A stretch of DNA of 64,000 bases from assembly GCF_030373985.1 (NCBI RefSeq), contig NZ_JAUCRB010000002.1, positions 62,001-126,000 on the forward strand, read 5' to 3'. Below are positions 19,117 to 28,007 of this stretch, piece by piece. The stretch comes from Wolbachia pipientis (GTDB lineage: Bacteria > Pseudomonadota > Alphaproteobacteria > Rickettsiales > Anaplasmataceae). The notes below the pieces were generated by a model. The model saw only the letters and a list, made by a program, of their open reading frames with translations, ran no database searches and was not told the origin of the DNA. The position numbers were made by a program, and so were the translations under genes. The number at the start of each line of letters is the position of its first letter. Positions within the stretch are counted from its first letter, which is position 1.

Positions 19117-19827
19117 CTATTTTTTCTTCTTCATACACTGCACTTTTTTCTTTATGCTACCTATAACTTCTACAAGCAATGCAAACATCAATGAAAAATA
19201 CAGGTATTCTTTCGGTAATTCTATGTCAAGCCCATCAAGCATTAAGTATACACCGACAAGTAAAATAAATAGAATGGCAATTGTTTTTAAACTCACGCTA
19301 GATTTAATTAACTGAGCAGTATAACTTGATAAAAATATCATTGCTAGTATGGAAGACGTATATGCTATAGCAATTATTACCATGTTGTGAGTCAATGCTA
19401 TAGCAGTTAACAAAGAATCAACCGAAAAAATTAAATCTATTGATATAATTTGCAGTACTACTAAAGACAATTGTGATTTGATATCTATTTTTTTTTCGAT
19501 TTGTTTACGTAAAGAAATGTTGTTCCACAACTCTATAGAGCTTTTAACAATGAGAAATAATCCTCCTACTATCATAAGTAAATCTTTTATTGAAATGTTG
19601 AGCGATACGGCGTGAAATATAGGTTTTTGCATTGATAATATATACGATGTGAAAAATAGTGTTGCAAAACGTATTAATAGTGCCAGCCCAAGGCCCATAA
19701 GGCGTACTCTTTCTTTCAATGCATTTGGTACCTTCTCTATTGCTAGAGAAATAAAGATTAAATTGTCTACGTTAAGTATAGTTTCAAGTAATGTAAGTAT
19801 CAGTAAAGTCCAGGCTTCAGCTAACAT
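19117..19827 (-). CDS. TerC-family integral membrane protein
   Basis: The 236-residue protein has about seven membrane segments and the TerC family signatures LLETILNVDNLIFISLA near the start and ISIDLIFSVDSLLTAIALT in the middle. The conserved acidic residues in the membrane (NVDN, FSVDS) are present. TerC relatives are linked to tellurite resistance and, in several bacteria, to manganese export and metal loading of exported proteins. The specific substrate here cannot be read from the sequence. It stands alone and converges on guaA. Confidence 0.88.
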   Translation of the reverse strand: MLAEAWTLLILTLLETILNVDNLIFISLAIEKVPNALKERVRLMGLGLALLIRFATLFFTSYILSMQKPIFHAVSLNISIKDLLMIVGGLFLIVKSSIELWNNISLRKQIEKKIDIKSQLSLVVLQIISIDLIFSVDSLLTAIALTHNMVIIAIAYTSSILAMIFLSSYTAQLIKSSVSLKTIAILFILLVGVYLMLDGLDIELPKEYLYFSLMFALLVEVIGSIKKKVQCMKKKK

Positions 19828-19976
19828 TTTCGTTCCAGATTCAGCTTCTTTAACTTACAATAGATATGTAAAAATTAAGTGACTTCGCTTAGACGAAGTA
19901 TGTAAGTTAGTGCAGTCTAGGCCCTACTACACCATACCCCCATAGTGTCTCAGCGTAGATTCTGCTAACACGTAGT

Positions 19977-20273
19977 AGAATGATGATTTATCAAATCATC
20001 ATGTCTGCAGGCACCTTCTCGTCAACTTTAGAACTAGTAGCATTTTTCATCATTTTAGCTGGTTTATGGCCTTCATCGAAGACTACATACAAAGCAAAAA
20101 ACACTTCAGATATGGCAAAAGCAGATGTTATTAATACGCTATGGGACTATCAATTAAAATAGCAACACTATTGCACACACCAGAAGCTGGTATGAGACCC
20201 ATAGCACCTCGAACAGCCAACTATTACTCCAAGTGCTTTCTTTTTCTGAGCTAGCTTTAGTCGCATACACATA
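19977..20273 (-). pseudogene. decayed small ORF
   Basis: The 650-bp gap between terC and mrpE holds minus-strand coding-like fragments in more than one frame. One begins MCMRLKLAQKKKALGVIVG at about 20273. A frame change leads to GAMGLIPASGVC, and another to ISEVFFALYVVFDEGHKPAK, ending in a TGA at about 19977. The hydrophobic, small-residue composition suggests a former short membrane protein. I cannot name the family. Nothing else in 19830-20479 was recognised. Confidence 0.4.
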
Positions 20274-20479
20274 TAACCTTCCTTAGTACAATCACATTAT
20301 TTATAATACGTAAAATTTAAAGTCAAATAAGTAGTTAGTAAATTAACTTTATACATGATTTCAATGTATGGTGATGGGAGTTTAGTACCGGGACATTTGT
20401 AACACACTAATTTATAATTTATAAGGGACAAGGTTATTATTATCTTCCTTTAAAAAATCATTTAAGTATACTATGGACC

Positions 20480-21004
20480 ATGGACCTTAGGCAGAAAATC
20501 AAGTTTTTTTCTCTATTATTCGTGACTTTATTTTCTCTGTGGACTATATTGTCTAGTTATTTTGAGCCGTTTTTTGTTTTTTGTGGGGTATTTTCCTCTG
20601 TGTTCACATTGTTTATCTTTAAACGATTGATAAATGCTGAAAGTGCTCTTAGTCAGATCTTAAACGGTACAAGTAGACTGTCGTTCTGTAAGTTACTAGT
20701 AAGTTATATACCGTGGTTAATATACCAAATGATTTTATCAAGCATTTACATAGCAAAACAGGTGCTACAAACTAAATTTAAGCTTGAACCAATCATCATC
20801 ATAAAGAAATGTAAAGGATATAACGACGGAAGCGTTACGTTATTTGCAAATTCAGTCACGATCACTCCTGGTACTTTAACTATCGATGTTGTAAGAAAAC
20901 GACAAACATATACATCTACCATGTGTTTGATAGACAAAAGCCTCAAGAGTAGCATTTCTGAGATAGAGAGTAAGGTTTTGAAAATACTGCATTCGATCAG
21001 GTGA
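20480..21004 (+). CDS. mrpE: Na+/H+ antiporter subunit E (MrpE/MnhE)
   Basis: The 174-residue protein has two or three N-terminal membrane segments, including FFSLLFVTLFSLWTILSS, and the MrpE family core LFANSVTITPGTLTIDV followed by a short soluble domain. MrpE is one subunit of a multi-protein Na+(K+)/H+ antiporter related to complex I. No other mrp/mnh gene is adjacent, so the partners must be elsewhere or lost. Its end overlaps the convergent gene at 20997 by 8 bp. The assignment rests on the ANS-T-TPGTLT motif, which is highly diagnostic. Confidence 0.85.
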   Translation: MDLRQKIKFFSLLFVTLFSLWTILSSYFEPFFVFCGVFSSVFTLFIFKRLINAESALSQILNGTSRLSFCKLLVSYIPWLIYQMILSSIYIAKQVLQTKFKLEPIIIIKKCKGYNDGSVTLFANSVTITPGTLTIDVVRKRQTYTSTMCLIDKSLKSSISEIESKVLKILHSIR

Positions 21005-21413
21005 TTGCTTTAAATAGGTTAACAGCATCCTTGTATTCCCGTACAAGACTTTCAAGCATTTCTTTTGGAAGGTTATTACCTACAATAGAACATAAATAAT
21101 TGTATAAATCTTCTAGTCTTGATATGTTGTTTTTCTTCCTACTATTAAATTTATATGGAAAAATATTCTCCATAACTTCAATGGTGGCGGCCTTATTTAA
21201 AAATACGTTTTCACTTGCTACACTTATTCTTGCAAGAATAGTGTTAATTTCAGGTTCATTACTCGTATAAAGATCCGAAAGCTGAGCCATTTTAATAACG
21301 TATAAAGTTACTATTTTTGACAAGCAATTATCAGCATATTCACAATTTTTTATCACCTCCCACTGAGTAACCTGAGATTTACTTATTTTTGCGTTGTGTG
21401 GTGATTTGCTCAT
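20997..21413 (-). CDS. conserved hypothetical protein
   Basis: I do not recognise this 138-residue protein. It is soluble and predicted mostly helical, with two cysteines near the N-terminus (NCEYADNCLSK) and a charged C-terminal half (LPKEMLESLVREYKDAV). It converges on mrpE with an 8-bp overlap. The sequence upstream of its start (21414-21751) is AT-rich and shows no gene. Confidence 0.6.
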   Translation of the reverse strand: MSKSPHNAKISKSQVTQWEVIKNCEYADNCLSKIVTLYVIKMAQLSDLYTSNEPEINTILARISVASENVFLNKAATIEVMENIFPYKFNSRKKNNISRLEDLYNYLCSIVGNNLPKEMLESLVREYKDAVNLFKAIT

Positions 21414-21751
21414 TCAACTCTCTCCGTTTAATCTAGTAAATAGATTATACTAATATTTTGTTAAATAAATAATAACGCGGTTATAAAAGCATATATTTAT
21501 AATAGCATATTATACAATAATAACACAATATCTAAGCATTAAAGCCAATTTCAGCTGGGTACCTGACTCGTATTAGGAGCCATTTATTATTTTTATGCTG
21601 CCCAGCAAGATATCAAAAACCAGAAATAAGAGGGTTACTTACAACAGAAAAAATCTACTAGTGTACCCTATACGCTATAAAACAAGTTTTCTTTTTAAGC
21701 TGTTCTGTTAATATTAATTCTTACACTAAATTCTAAACTAACTATATTACA
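21414..21751. other. gene-free AT-rich gap between divergent genes
   Basis: This gap separates the starts of the hypothetical protein ending at 21413 and purN, so it should contain both promoters. I see no open frame, no repeat of the palindromic family and no clear hairpin terminator. No single promoter can be assigned with confidence because the sequence is uniformly AT-rich. Confidence 0.4.
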
Positions 21752-22318
21752 ATGAGAAAGATAAAGCTCGGAATACTAATTTCAGGCAGGGGATCAAACA
21801 TGCAAGCATTGATAGAAGCATGTCAAGACCACAGTTTTCCAGCAGAAGCGGTATGTGTTATCACAAACAATAGTGAAGCAGCTGGCCTAAAAGTAGCAGA
21901 GCAAGCAGGAATTTCAACGTTTGTTGTTGAGAATAAACCGCTTGATGCCAACAAAATTCACGAAATACTCATTCAATATAAGGTCGATTTAATTTGCCTT
22001 GCAGGATTTATGAGAATTCTAAAAGTTGACTTTCTGAGTAAATGGCATAACAGAGTTATAAATATACATCCTTCTTTGCTTCCATCCTTTAAGGGCTTAG
22101 ATGCTCAAGAGCAAGCTCTAAAAGCAGGTGTGAAAATTACAGGTTGTACCGTACATTACGTCACTCCTGAAATTGACGCTGGAGCCATAATTGCTCAAAC
22201 TGCTGTGCCGGTGTTACCGAATGACGACATTCAGAGCCTCTCAGAGCGCATCTTGGCTGAGGAGCATAAATGTTACGTGGAAGCAGTAAGGTTAATAGCA
22301 GAAAGCAATGCTAAGTGA
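21752..22318 (+). CDS. purN: phosphoribosylglycinamide formyltransferase
   Basis: PurN formylates GAR using 10-formyltetrahydrofolate, the third step of purine synthesis. The 188-residue length is normal. The phosphate-binding ISGRGSNMQAL lies at residues 10-20. The catalytic triad is intact: Asn104 and His106 in INIHPSLLPSFKG, and Asp142 in TPEIDAGAII. It is a stand-alone gene here, with the other purine genes (guaA, purF) scattered through the window, as is usual for Rickettsiales. Confidence 0.97.
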   Translation: MRKIKLGILISGRGSNMQALIEACQDHSFPAEAVCVITNNSEAAGLKVAEQAGISTFVVENKPLDANKIHEILIQYKVDLICLAGFMRILKVDFLSKWHNRVINIHPSLLPSFKGLDAQEQALKAGVKITGCTVHYVTPEIDAGAIIAQTAVPVLPNDDIQSLSERILAEEHKCYVEAVRLIAESNAK

Positions 22319-22489
22319 TATTCAATAAACTAGGTAGATCTTGTAATATTATTTACTCTCTTTGCTACATTCTGACTCAAAGAAAGGTATGTCGGAACTT
22401 CAGAGTTGGAGCTTTTTCATTCATGTTCTTCTTTTCTCATTTCAATAACCTTGCTATTTTTTTCAAGCTATATTATTATAGATTCATCT

Positions 22490-22867
22490 CTAATTACCTC
22501 CTTTTAGCACTTCTTTTAAATGCTGAACCTCTTTTTGCCTTCCTTTATCCTTCTTGTTAGCATGCAGTTTTGCTAATACTACTATATCAGGTAGAACTTT
22601 CGCTATAATTCTATAAAGACGTAATGAGTTTATTTCTTTTTTCATCTCTGTGTACAGCTCTTCCTGTCCCTCTTTTGAAAATTGTGAAAGGTAACCTTTA
22701 AAATTTTTAATCTGAAAGTAAACAGAGTTAGTTATTTTACCAGTCATTACTACACAACCCAATGTAACAACAGGTATGATAACAAAAAAGGCTGCAGGAT
22801 TACTGAATAACGTAATAGAAACTACAGCACCAATTAAAAATAGTAATCGCATAGCATGTCTAAACAA
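22490..22867 (-). CDS. small membrane protein of unknown function
   Basis: The 125-residue protein has two adjacent N-terminal hydrophobic segments (about residues 7-20 and 24-41) and a long charged, helical C-terminal part (QFSKEGQEELYTEMKKEINS). Such a layout suggests a membrane-anchored coiled protein. No family was recognised. The short region downstream towards purN (22319-22489) holds nothing else evident. Confidence 0.5.
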   Translation of the reverse strand: MFRHAMRLLFLIGAVVSITLFSNPAAFFVIIPVVTLGCVVMTGKITNSVYFQIKNFKGYLSQFSKEGQEELYTEMKKEINSLRLYRIIAKVLPDIVVLAKLHANKKDKGRQKEVQHLKEVLKGGN

Positions 22868-22994
22868 ATGCCTTAAATTCTGTGTTTACCTTTTTTTTGC
22901 TTCAAACGTTTTCTTGTAGTTACATTTTTTATATAAGCTTTTTTCTCTAAGCTAATTAAAAAAAGAGTATACATTTGAAATGAGGAACATCGAG

Positions 22995-23207
22995 CTAAAA
23001 AAACACTGTGCTAATATTACAGAGCATTATGCTTGCTATGCCTATTTGTTGACTTGTAATGTATATCAACTTGACAAGTGCTAACATACTTGTGTTGATA
23101 GCAGAAAATATCGTTATTAAAGAGTTTAGCAAAGTAACCGGAACTTTTTTGTTCCCTTTTGTAGTTTTCTTCGTATCTTCCTTCAACTGAACGTCAAAAT
23201 TAACCAC
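22995..23207 (-). CDS. short hypothetical protein
   Basis: A 70-residue frame with a lysine-rich N-terminus (DTKKTTKGNKKVPVTLLNS) and a hydrophobic C-terminal half containing one probable membrane span. It sits between two minus-strand genes in the same direction. There is no homologue I can name and the coding status is uncertain. Confidence 0.35.
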   Translation of the reverse strand: MVNFDVQLKEDTKKTTKGNKKVPVTLLNSLITIFSAINTSMLALVKLIYITSQQIGIASIMLCNISTVFF

Positions 23208-23258
23208 ATACTCAAATTATAAAAGTACATGGTTAAAAATTTACCCATATTGTAGTAA

Positions 23259-24587
23259 TTATTTACCTTGTACTTTCCTTCCAACTTCAACAAAAAATAA
23301 ATTTTCAGGATCAAGTAAATAACTTGCTAACTTATTTACCTCTTCTAATGTAACATTACTAACGTGGCTCACGAAATTATTTATGTGGTCAATATCACGA
23401 TCGTTTACCTGAATATTATCTAACTTTGCAGCTACGTTATTGTTGTTAAACATGGAAAAAATATAGGAATTTACCATGCTAACTTTTGTACCCTTAAACA
23501 GTTGTTCATTAATTCCTTCTTTTTTTATTCTGCTCAATGTGTTTTTTACTGCTGATATAGCTTTGCCAGCAGTAGAGCCATCAGTACTCATACTTCCACC
23601 TATAGCGTTCCCATGTTTATTGGAAATAATATTTGCATCAATACCATAAGTAATACCCAAGCTTTGCCTCAGTTCTTTCATTAGTATTGAATTCAGCCCC
23701 ATGCCGCCAAGCGCATTAATTAAGACACTAGCGTTGTAATAATTAGGGTCTTCATAAGCTATACCTTTTTGAGCAAAAAGTATCACACTCTGTGGTATAT
23801 CCATAAAAATGTTCTTGCTTTCTGCAGGACCGAAATCATTTTTTACAGGTATTTTTCTGACTTTTGATCTTTTAGATGGTAATTTAGATAAATACTTATC
23901 CAGTAGTGCACTAACTTCCTCTTTTGTTACACAACCAACAACACTGATAACTATATTGTCTTTGGTGAAATTACGCTTTATGTACATTAAAACATCGTCT
24001 CTAGTAATGCTCTTTATAGTGTCAAGAGTTCCATATTTACTTTTTGAATAAGGGTGCTTTTTAAACAACAACTTACCTAATTCTTTTCCAGCAATAAAGT
24101 AAGGATTTTTCTCAAGATTATTAAAATTAACTTTGGCTTTCTCGAAAATTCTATTCAACCCTTCAGGGTCAACTTTGGGACGCATTATAGAGTCACTTAG
24201 TAGCAAAATTGCATCCTCTAGATTTTCAGATAAAGTATTTAATGAAACTCTAAAGGCTTCTAAATCAGCGCTAAAACTTAACCTTATTCCTTTGTCTTCG
24301 AGCTTTTTCGCAAAATCTCTGGCATCGTTTTTTCCTGCACCTTCTTGAATTACAAGAGAAGTAAACCAAGTAAGTCCCTGCTTTCTTGCATTCTCATACG
24401 CATAACCTGCATTCTTGAACGATATATTTAGTGAAACTTTTGGTAAATCGTGGTTTTCAACAAGTAAAAACTTAAGCCCTCTTCGGGTAGTAACCTCTTC
24501 TACTGCAATGTTTGGGTTATCGCTTGCATATAGATTAAAGCTTATGCAAAGAAGAAGAAATACAAGTTTACTTATTCTTGTCATCAT
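23259..24587 (-). CDS. M16-family peptidase-like protein, catalytically inactive subunit
   Basis: The 442-residue protein has a signal peptide (LVFLLLCISFNLYA) and two M16 (pitrilysin/MPP-like) domains. At the position of the zinc site the sequence reads LTWFTSLVIQEG and lacks the HxxEH motif, so it cannot bind the metal in the usual way. The C-terminal domain has SLGITYGIDANI, as in M16 partners. It follows an active paralogue whose stop overlaps its start by 20 bp. This is the standard arrangement of the heterodimeric M16B proteases, where the inactive subunit helps hold the substrate. The likely location is the periplasm. Confidence 0.88.
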   Translation of the reverse strand: MMTRISKLVFLLLCISFNLYASDNPNIAVEEVTTRRGLKFLLVENHDLPKVSLNISFKNAGYAYENARKQGLTWFTSLVIQEGAGKNDARDFAKKLEDKGIRLSFSADLEAFRVSLNTLSENLEDAILLLSDSIMRPKVDPEGLNRIFEKAKVNFNNLEKNPYFIAGKELGKLLFKKHPYSKSKYGTLDTIKSITRDDVLMYIKRNFTKDNIVISVVGCVTKEEVSALLDKYLSKLPSKRSKVRKIPVKNDFGPAESKNIFMDIPQSVILFAQKGIAYEDPNYYNASVLINALGGMGLNSILMKELRQSLGITYGIDANIISNKHGNAIGGSMSTDGSTAGKAISAVKNTLSRIKKEGINEQLFKGTKVSMVNSYIFSMFNNNNVAAKLDNIQVNDRDIDHINNFVSHVSNVTLEEVNKLASYLLDPENLFFVEVGRKVQGK

Positions 24588-25911
24588 TACCTCCTTTTGG
24601 CAACAAACGACCGATTAATTTATTAGCAGAAAAGATAGTACGGATTTTACTATTTACATCCTCTAAACTGACGTCATTGATTTTATTATGTGAAATATCT
24701 ATTTCATCAAGTGGCATACCAAGCGCTAGGCGCGGTACATAAAACATTGCTATATGAGTTAAATCAGATAGATTATCAAACTTTGCTGCTTTGTACCTAT
24801 ACTTTATATTTTGTAGTTCCTCGTTCGTTATTCCTTCAGAGATAAAGTTATTGATCGCATTACCTAGCTCTCTTTCAACAGTGTTTAAATCCACTTTGCT
24901 TTTTGGGGTTATCTTGATATCAATGTAGCCATCACTAAAAGCTAAACTATTATAATAGGCAGAAACTGCCACTGCCACGTCCTTGTCTAAAACCAAATCT
25001 TGATATAGTTTACTAGACTTGCCCCCCCCTAAAATGTCAACCGCTAAATCAACAGCAGAGGTTTCATCCATGCGCTTAAATAAAGGAACACGATAACGAA
25101 AATATAAAACTGGTTCTTTTACTTCAGTGCTCTCTAAGGTCACTAATAGACTTGCATTATGTGCTGGATCTTGATTTGAGTAATGCCTAATAGTAGGCTT
25201 AGCTTTAATTTCCCCATATTTTTCTTCTGCTAATTTCATTACTTCATCAAATTCCACATCGCCAACAATCAGCAGTATTGCATTGTTTGGGTGATAATAG
25301 TTATCATGAAATCTCGTTATATCATCCTGGTTGTAAGTTTTGATATTACCTTCCCACCCAATAACAGACCTGCCATAGCCATTACGGTAAAATGCACTAT
25401 TCATTTCTTCCCATAATAGATTGCTAGGATGATTATCAAATCTCATCTTTCTTTCTTCTAACACAATGTTCTTTTCTCTATCTATTTTGTCTTGAGTAAC
25501 GTTGAAATTGCCCATTCTATCTGCTTCAACTTCCATTGCCAGTGGTAAGTCTTTTTTGAGAACTAGTTCGTAGTAACAGGTATATTCCTTAGTGGTAAAC
25601 GCGTTAAATTGTGACCCAATGCTACTCATAGTCGATTCTATATCTTTAAATCTTCCTGTAGTTTCAAACATTAAATGTTCAAAGTAGTGAGCCAATCCTG
25701 CTTTGCCGACAGGATCATCCATTCCCCCAACTTTATATATTACTGCATGGAAAACAGCTGGTATTCGATGATTAAGTACGACATAGACATCTAGCCCATT
25801 ACTGAGTTTAGCATGTTCTATGCTGTGTTCTATGCTTGCAGCCTTCAAGGAATTTGAATAAGTGGAAAAAAGTAAGAATAATATAAAGAAACTAAAGAAT
25901 TTGTGAAACAT
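24568..25911 (-). CDS. M16-family zinc peptidase, active subunit
   Basis: The 447-residue protein begins with a signal peptide (FFSFFILFLLFSTYSNSLKA). The inverted zinc motif HYFEH lies at residues 75-79 in GLAHYFEHLMFETT, with the downstream Glu in EADRMGNF. A second, non-catalytic M16 domain follows. It is the likely active partner of the motif-less protein encoded immediately downstream, with a 20-bp overlap. Bacterial M16B enzymes of this kind degrade peptides in the periplasm. The natural substrate is not known. Confidence 0.92.
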   Translation of the reverse strand: MFHKFFSFFILFLLFSTYSNSLKAASIEHSIEHAKLSNGLDVYVVLNHRIPAVFHAVIYKVGGMDDPVGKAGLAHYFEHLMFETTGRFKDIESTMSSIGSQFNAFTTKEYTCYYELVLKKDLPLAMEVEADRMGNFNVTQDKIDREKNIVLEERKMRFDNHPSNLLWEEMNSAFYRNGYGRSVIGWEGNIKTYNQDDITRFHDNYYHPNNAILLIVGDVEFDEVMKLAEEKYGEIKAKPTIRHYSNQDPAHNASLLVTLESTEVKEPVLYFRYRVPLFKRMDETSAVDLAVDILGGGKSSKLYQDLVLDKDVAVAVSAYYNSLAFSDGYIDIKITPKSKVDLNTVERELGNAINNFISEGITNEELQNIKYRYKAAKFDNLSDLTHIAMFYVPRLALGMPLDEIDISHNKINDVSLEDVNSKIRTIFSANKLIGRLLPKGGNDDKNK

Positions 25912-25948
25912 TACTCTAACCTAATACAATTAACCCAAGGCGATGGTC

Positions 25949-26425
25949 TTACTCCTCATTATACTTAGAAATAAACCTCTCATATATACACCACTTATAT
26001 AACAATGTGAACGTTCCGCAAGATATATATATATCTGCTAAATTAAAAGCGGGCCAGTACCAATTGCCAATATGAAAATATATGAAATCATATACAGCTC
26101 CCCAGTAGATCCTGTCAACTACATTTCCAATTGCTCCACCAATCATCAGAGAAAAACCAAAATAAGTTAACTTATCGTTAGATTTGTATATCAAGTATGC
26201 AAGTATATTAATGATTAATATTGAAAGTGTTGAAAAAAAGATGTCGCTACGTGGTAAAGCACTGCACATCCCAAAGCTAATACCTGAATTCCATACTTCA
26301 ACTAGTTTTACAAAGCTAGAAATCTCGATTGATTCTCCTTCATCAATCAGTGAATTTATGTACAATTTGCTCACCTGATCAGTCAATACTGTAACTAGTA
26401 TGACAATTAAGCATAGTTTTTTCAT
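25949..26425 (-). CDS. lspA: lipoprotein signal peptidase (signal peptidase II)
   Basis: LspA removes signal peptides from lipidated prolipoproteins at the inner membrane. The 158-residue protein has four membrane spans and the two catalytic aspartate motifs: GGAIGNVVDRIYWGAVYDFI and FNLADIYISCG. The start overlaps the ribF stop by 4 bp, so the two are co-transcribed. The adjacent M16 genes downstream on the same strand may be part of the same transcript, with a 37-bp gap. Confidence 0.95.
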   Translation of the reverse strand: MKKLCLIVILVTVLTDQVSKLYINSLIDEGESIEISSFVKLVEVWNSGISFGMCSALPRSDIFFSTLSILIINILAYLIYKSNDKLTYFGFSLMIGGAIGNVVDRIYWGAVYDFIYFHIGNWYWPAFNLADIYISCGTFTLLYKWCIYERFISKYNEE

Positions 26426-27471
26426 AAGTTTGCCCTCAACTGATAAGCTTTAAGTATATCATGATTTATCTGTTTTGTTAATTCGTCAATACTATGGAAC
26501 CTTTTTTCTGACCTGATAAATTTTAAAAGTTGTATGTTAACATTACGGTAGTATACATCCTGATTAAAATCAAATATGTGCATTTCAACTATGGGCTTTT
26601 TCAAATCCTTAAACGTAGGCCTCATACCAATGTTGACTACTCCGTATAGCCAACTTAAACTCCTACTAGGAAATGAGCCCTTTGAAAAACTCTCTGTCGT
26701 CAAAGTATCTTGACACTGGGATCTATAGATTCCAGAATCGCGTGCTGGAATAACATCTAGAGAAGGAAATGACGCTTTAGCGTAATATGTGCCAAACTTA
26801 GGTTTTATCATGCACTCTTCTATCGGAATGTTTATAGTTGGAAATCCTATTTCTCTACCTCTACACGCACCTTTTGTCACAACACCAGAAACTTGATAAG
26901 CTCTGCCGAGCAACTTATTAGCAATTTCTACTTCGCCTTTTTGTATGTGCTCTCTAATAGAAGAAGAAGAGCAGATTTCCCCATCAACCATCACCGGTTT
27001 TAATCTAGTCAAAGAATATCCATACGTTTCAGAATGTTCCTCTAGAGTTGATATATTGCCCAATCGTTTATGACCAAAGGTACAATTTTCTCCGACAATT
27101 ATATGTTTAGCACCATACCTATCTATCAAAATCTTACTGATGAAGTCATCGCAGCTTACTTGAGCAAAACTTTCGTTGAAATTAATAATATATAAGTAAT
27201 CTATACCGTAGCTGCCGATTAGTTCCTTTTTTTGTTCTTGATTTGTCAATCTAAAATTGTTTCTGTTAAGTAAGACAGTTGATGGGTGAGGCTCAAAAGT
27301 TAAAACTGCAGGGAACAATCCTCTTTCCTGTGCTACCCTCTTTAAGGTGGAAATTGCAGATTCATGACCTAGATGAACGCCGTCAAAATTTCCAAAAGTT
27401 AATGCTACTTTACTCTCTGTTTCCTGCTCACAATCGTAAATAATTTTCATACAATTTGATATTTTAAACAT
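26422..27471 (-). CDS. ribF: bifunctional riboflavin kinase / FAD synthetase
   Basis: RibF makes FMN and FAD from riboflavin. The N-terminal nucleotidyl-transferase domain has FGNFDGVHLGHESAI and the ISSSSIREHI-type motif (here CSSSSIREHIQKGEVE). The C-terminal kinase domain has RGREIGFPTINI and NIGMRPTF. Between KFGTYYAKA and LYGVVNIG there are about 40 residues that the family lacks. They coincide with a palindromic element, inserted in frame, plus flanking sequence. The start could be the Met at residue 8 (MKIIYDCEQ). Kinase function after such an insertion is plausible because the site is a surface loop between strands. Confidence 0.92.
   Translation of the reverse strand: MFKISNCMKIIYDCEQETESKVALTFGNFDGVHLGHESAISTLKRVAQERGLFPAVLTFEPHPSTVLLNRNNFRLTNQEQKKELIGSYGIDYLYIINFNESFAQVSCDDFISKILIDRYGAKHIIVGENCTFGHKRLGNISTLEEHSETYGYSLTRLKPVMVDGEICSSSSIREHIQKGEVEIANKLLGRAYQVSGVVTKGACRGREIGFPTINIPIEECMIKPKFGTYYAKASFPSLDVIPARDSGIYRSQCQDTLTTESFSKGSFPSRSLSWLYGVVNIGMRPTFKDLKKPIVEMHIFDFNQDVYYRNVNIQLLKFIRSEKRFHSIDELTKQINHDILKAYQLRANL
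26710..26756. repeat. palindromic element inserted in frame in ribF
   Basis: The segment contains TTGACACTGGGATCTATAG followed by an ATTCCAG...CTGGAAT stem with the loop AATCGCGTG, and ends ATAACATC. It matches the cores of the other palindromic copies and is translated within the riboflavin kinase domain without a stop. Confidence 0.82.
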
Positions 27472-27518
27472 ATTTCTTATATATAATAATTGTATTTCAT
27501 AAACTACGGAGACAAATC

Positions 27519-27887
27519 GTGAAAAATGCTAAAGGAAAGGTTGTAATATACGTAAAGCAGCATTGTCCGTTCTGCAAAAAAGCAAAAGATTTGCTAGATA
27601 AAAAAGGTGTGACATATGAAGAAATTAATGTACTCAAAAGCTCAGATTTGTTTAACAACATAAAATCAAAATATAATGTTAGAACAGTTCCACAAATTTT
27701 TATTACTGATGAAAACGGCAATTATATACAACATATTGCTGGATGTAACAAATTGATGGATCTCGAAAGAGAAGGAAAGTTGGATGATATGTTGAATAAT
27801 GGCAAAGATCACATCGATGTCACAACCTATATAAGCGGTAATGATGAATATGAAGAATACGTTGTATCACATGATGATTTTATGTAA
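27519..27887 (+). CDS. grxC: glutaredoxin, class I, with C-terminal extension
   Basis: The dithiol active site is CPFC (Cys16 and Cys19) in YVKQHCPFCKKAKDLL, and the cis-proline region is VRTVPQIFI. Together with the GGxxD-like GCNKLMDLE these define a GrxC-type glutaredoxin. The protein has 122 residues, about 35 more than the usual domain. The extra part is an acidic tail (DEYEEYVVSHDDF). The start codon is GTG at 27519 after a GGAGA-like site. It is divergent from ribF. The role is glutathione-dependent disulfide reduction in the cytoplasm. Confidence 0.92.
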   Translation: MKNAKGKVVIYVKQHCPFCKKAKDLLDKKGVTYEEINVLKSSDLFNNIKSKYNVRTVPQIFITDENGNYIQHIAGCNKLMDLEREGKLDDMLNNGKDHIDVTTYISGNDEYEEYVVSHDDFM

Positions 27888-28007
27888 TCTTTTATTTCGC
27901 TTTTATTATCGTGCAATGCACGAATGAAAAACTAATATGCTCACCTTAAGCAATTTTTAATGGATTAAAAGTACAATTCATCCAGTGAGTTTTTTTAGTG
28001 GGAAAAA

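Noticed and set aside
22315-22560. 81-residue plus-strand frame after purN
   Set aside because: It overlaps a better minus-strand frame and has no recognisable domain; composition is Phe/Leu-rich as expected for a shadow frame.
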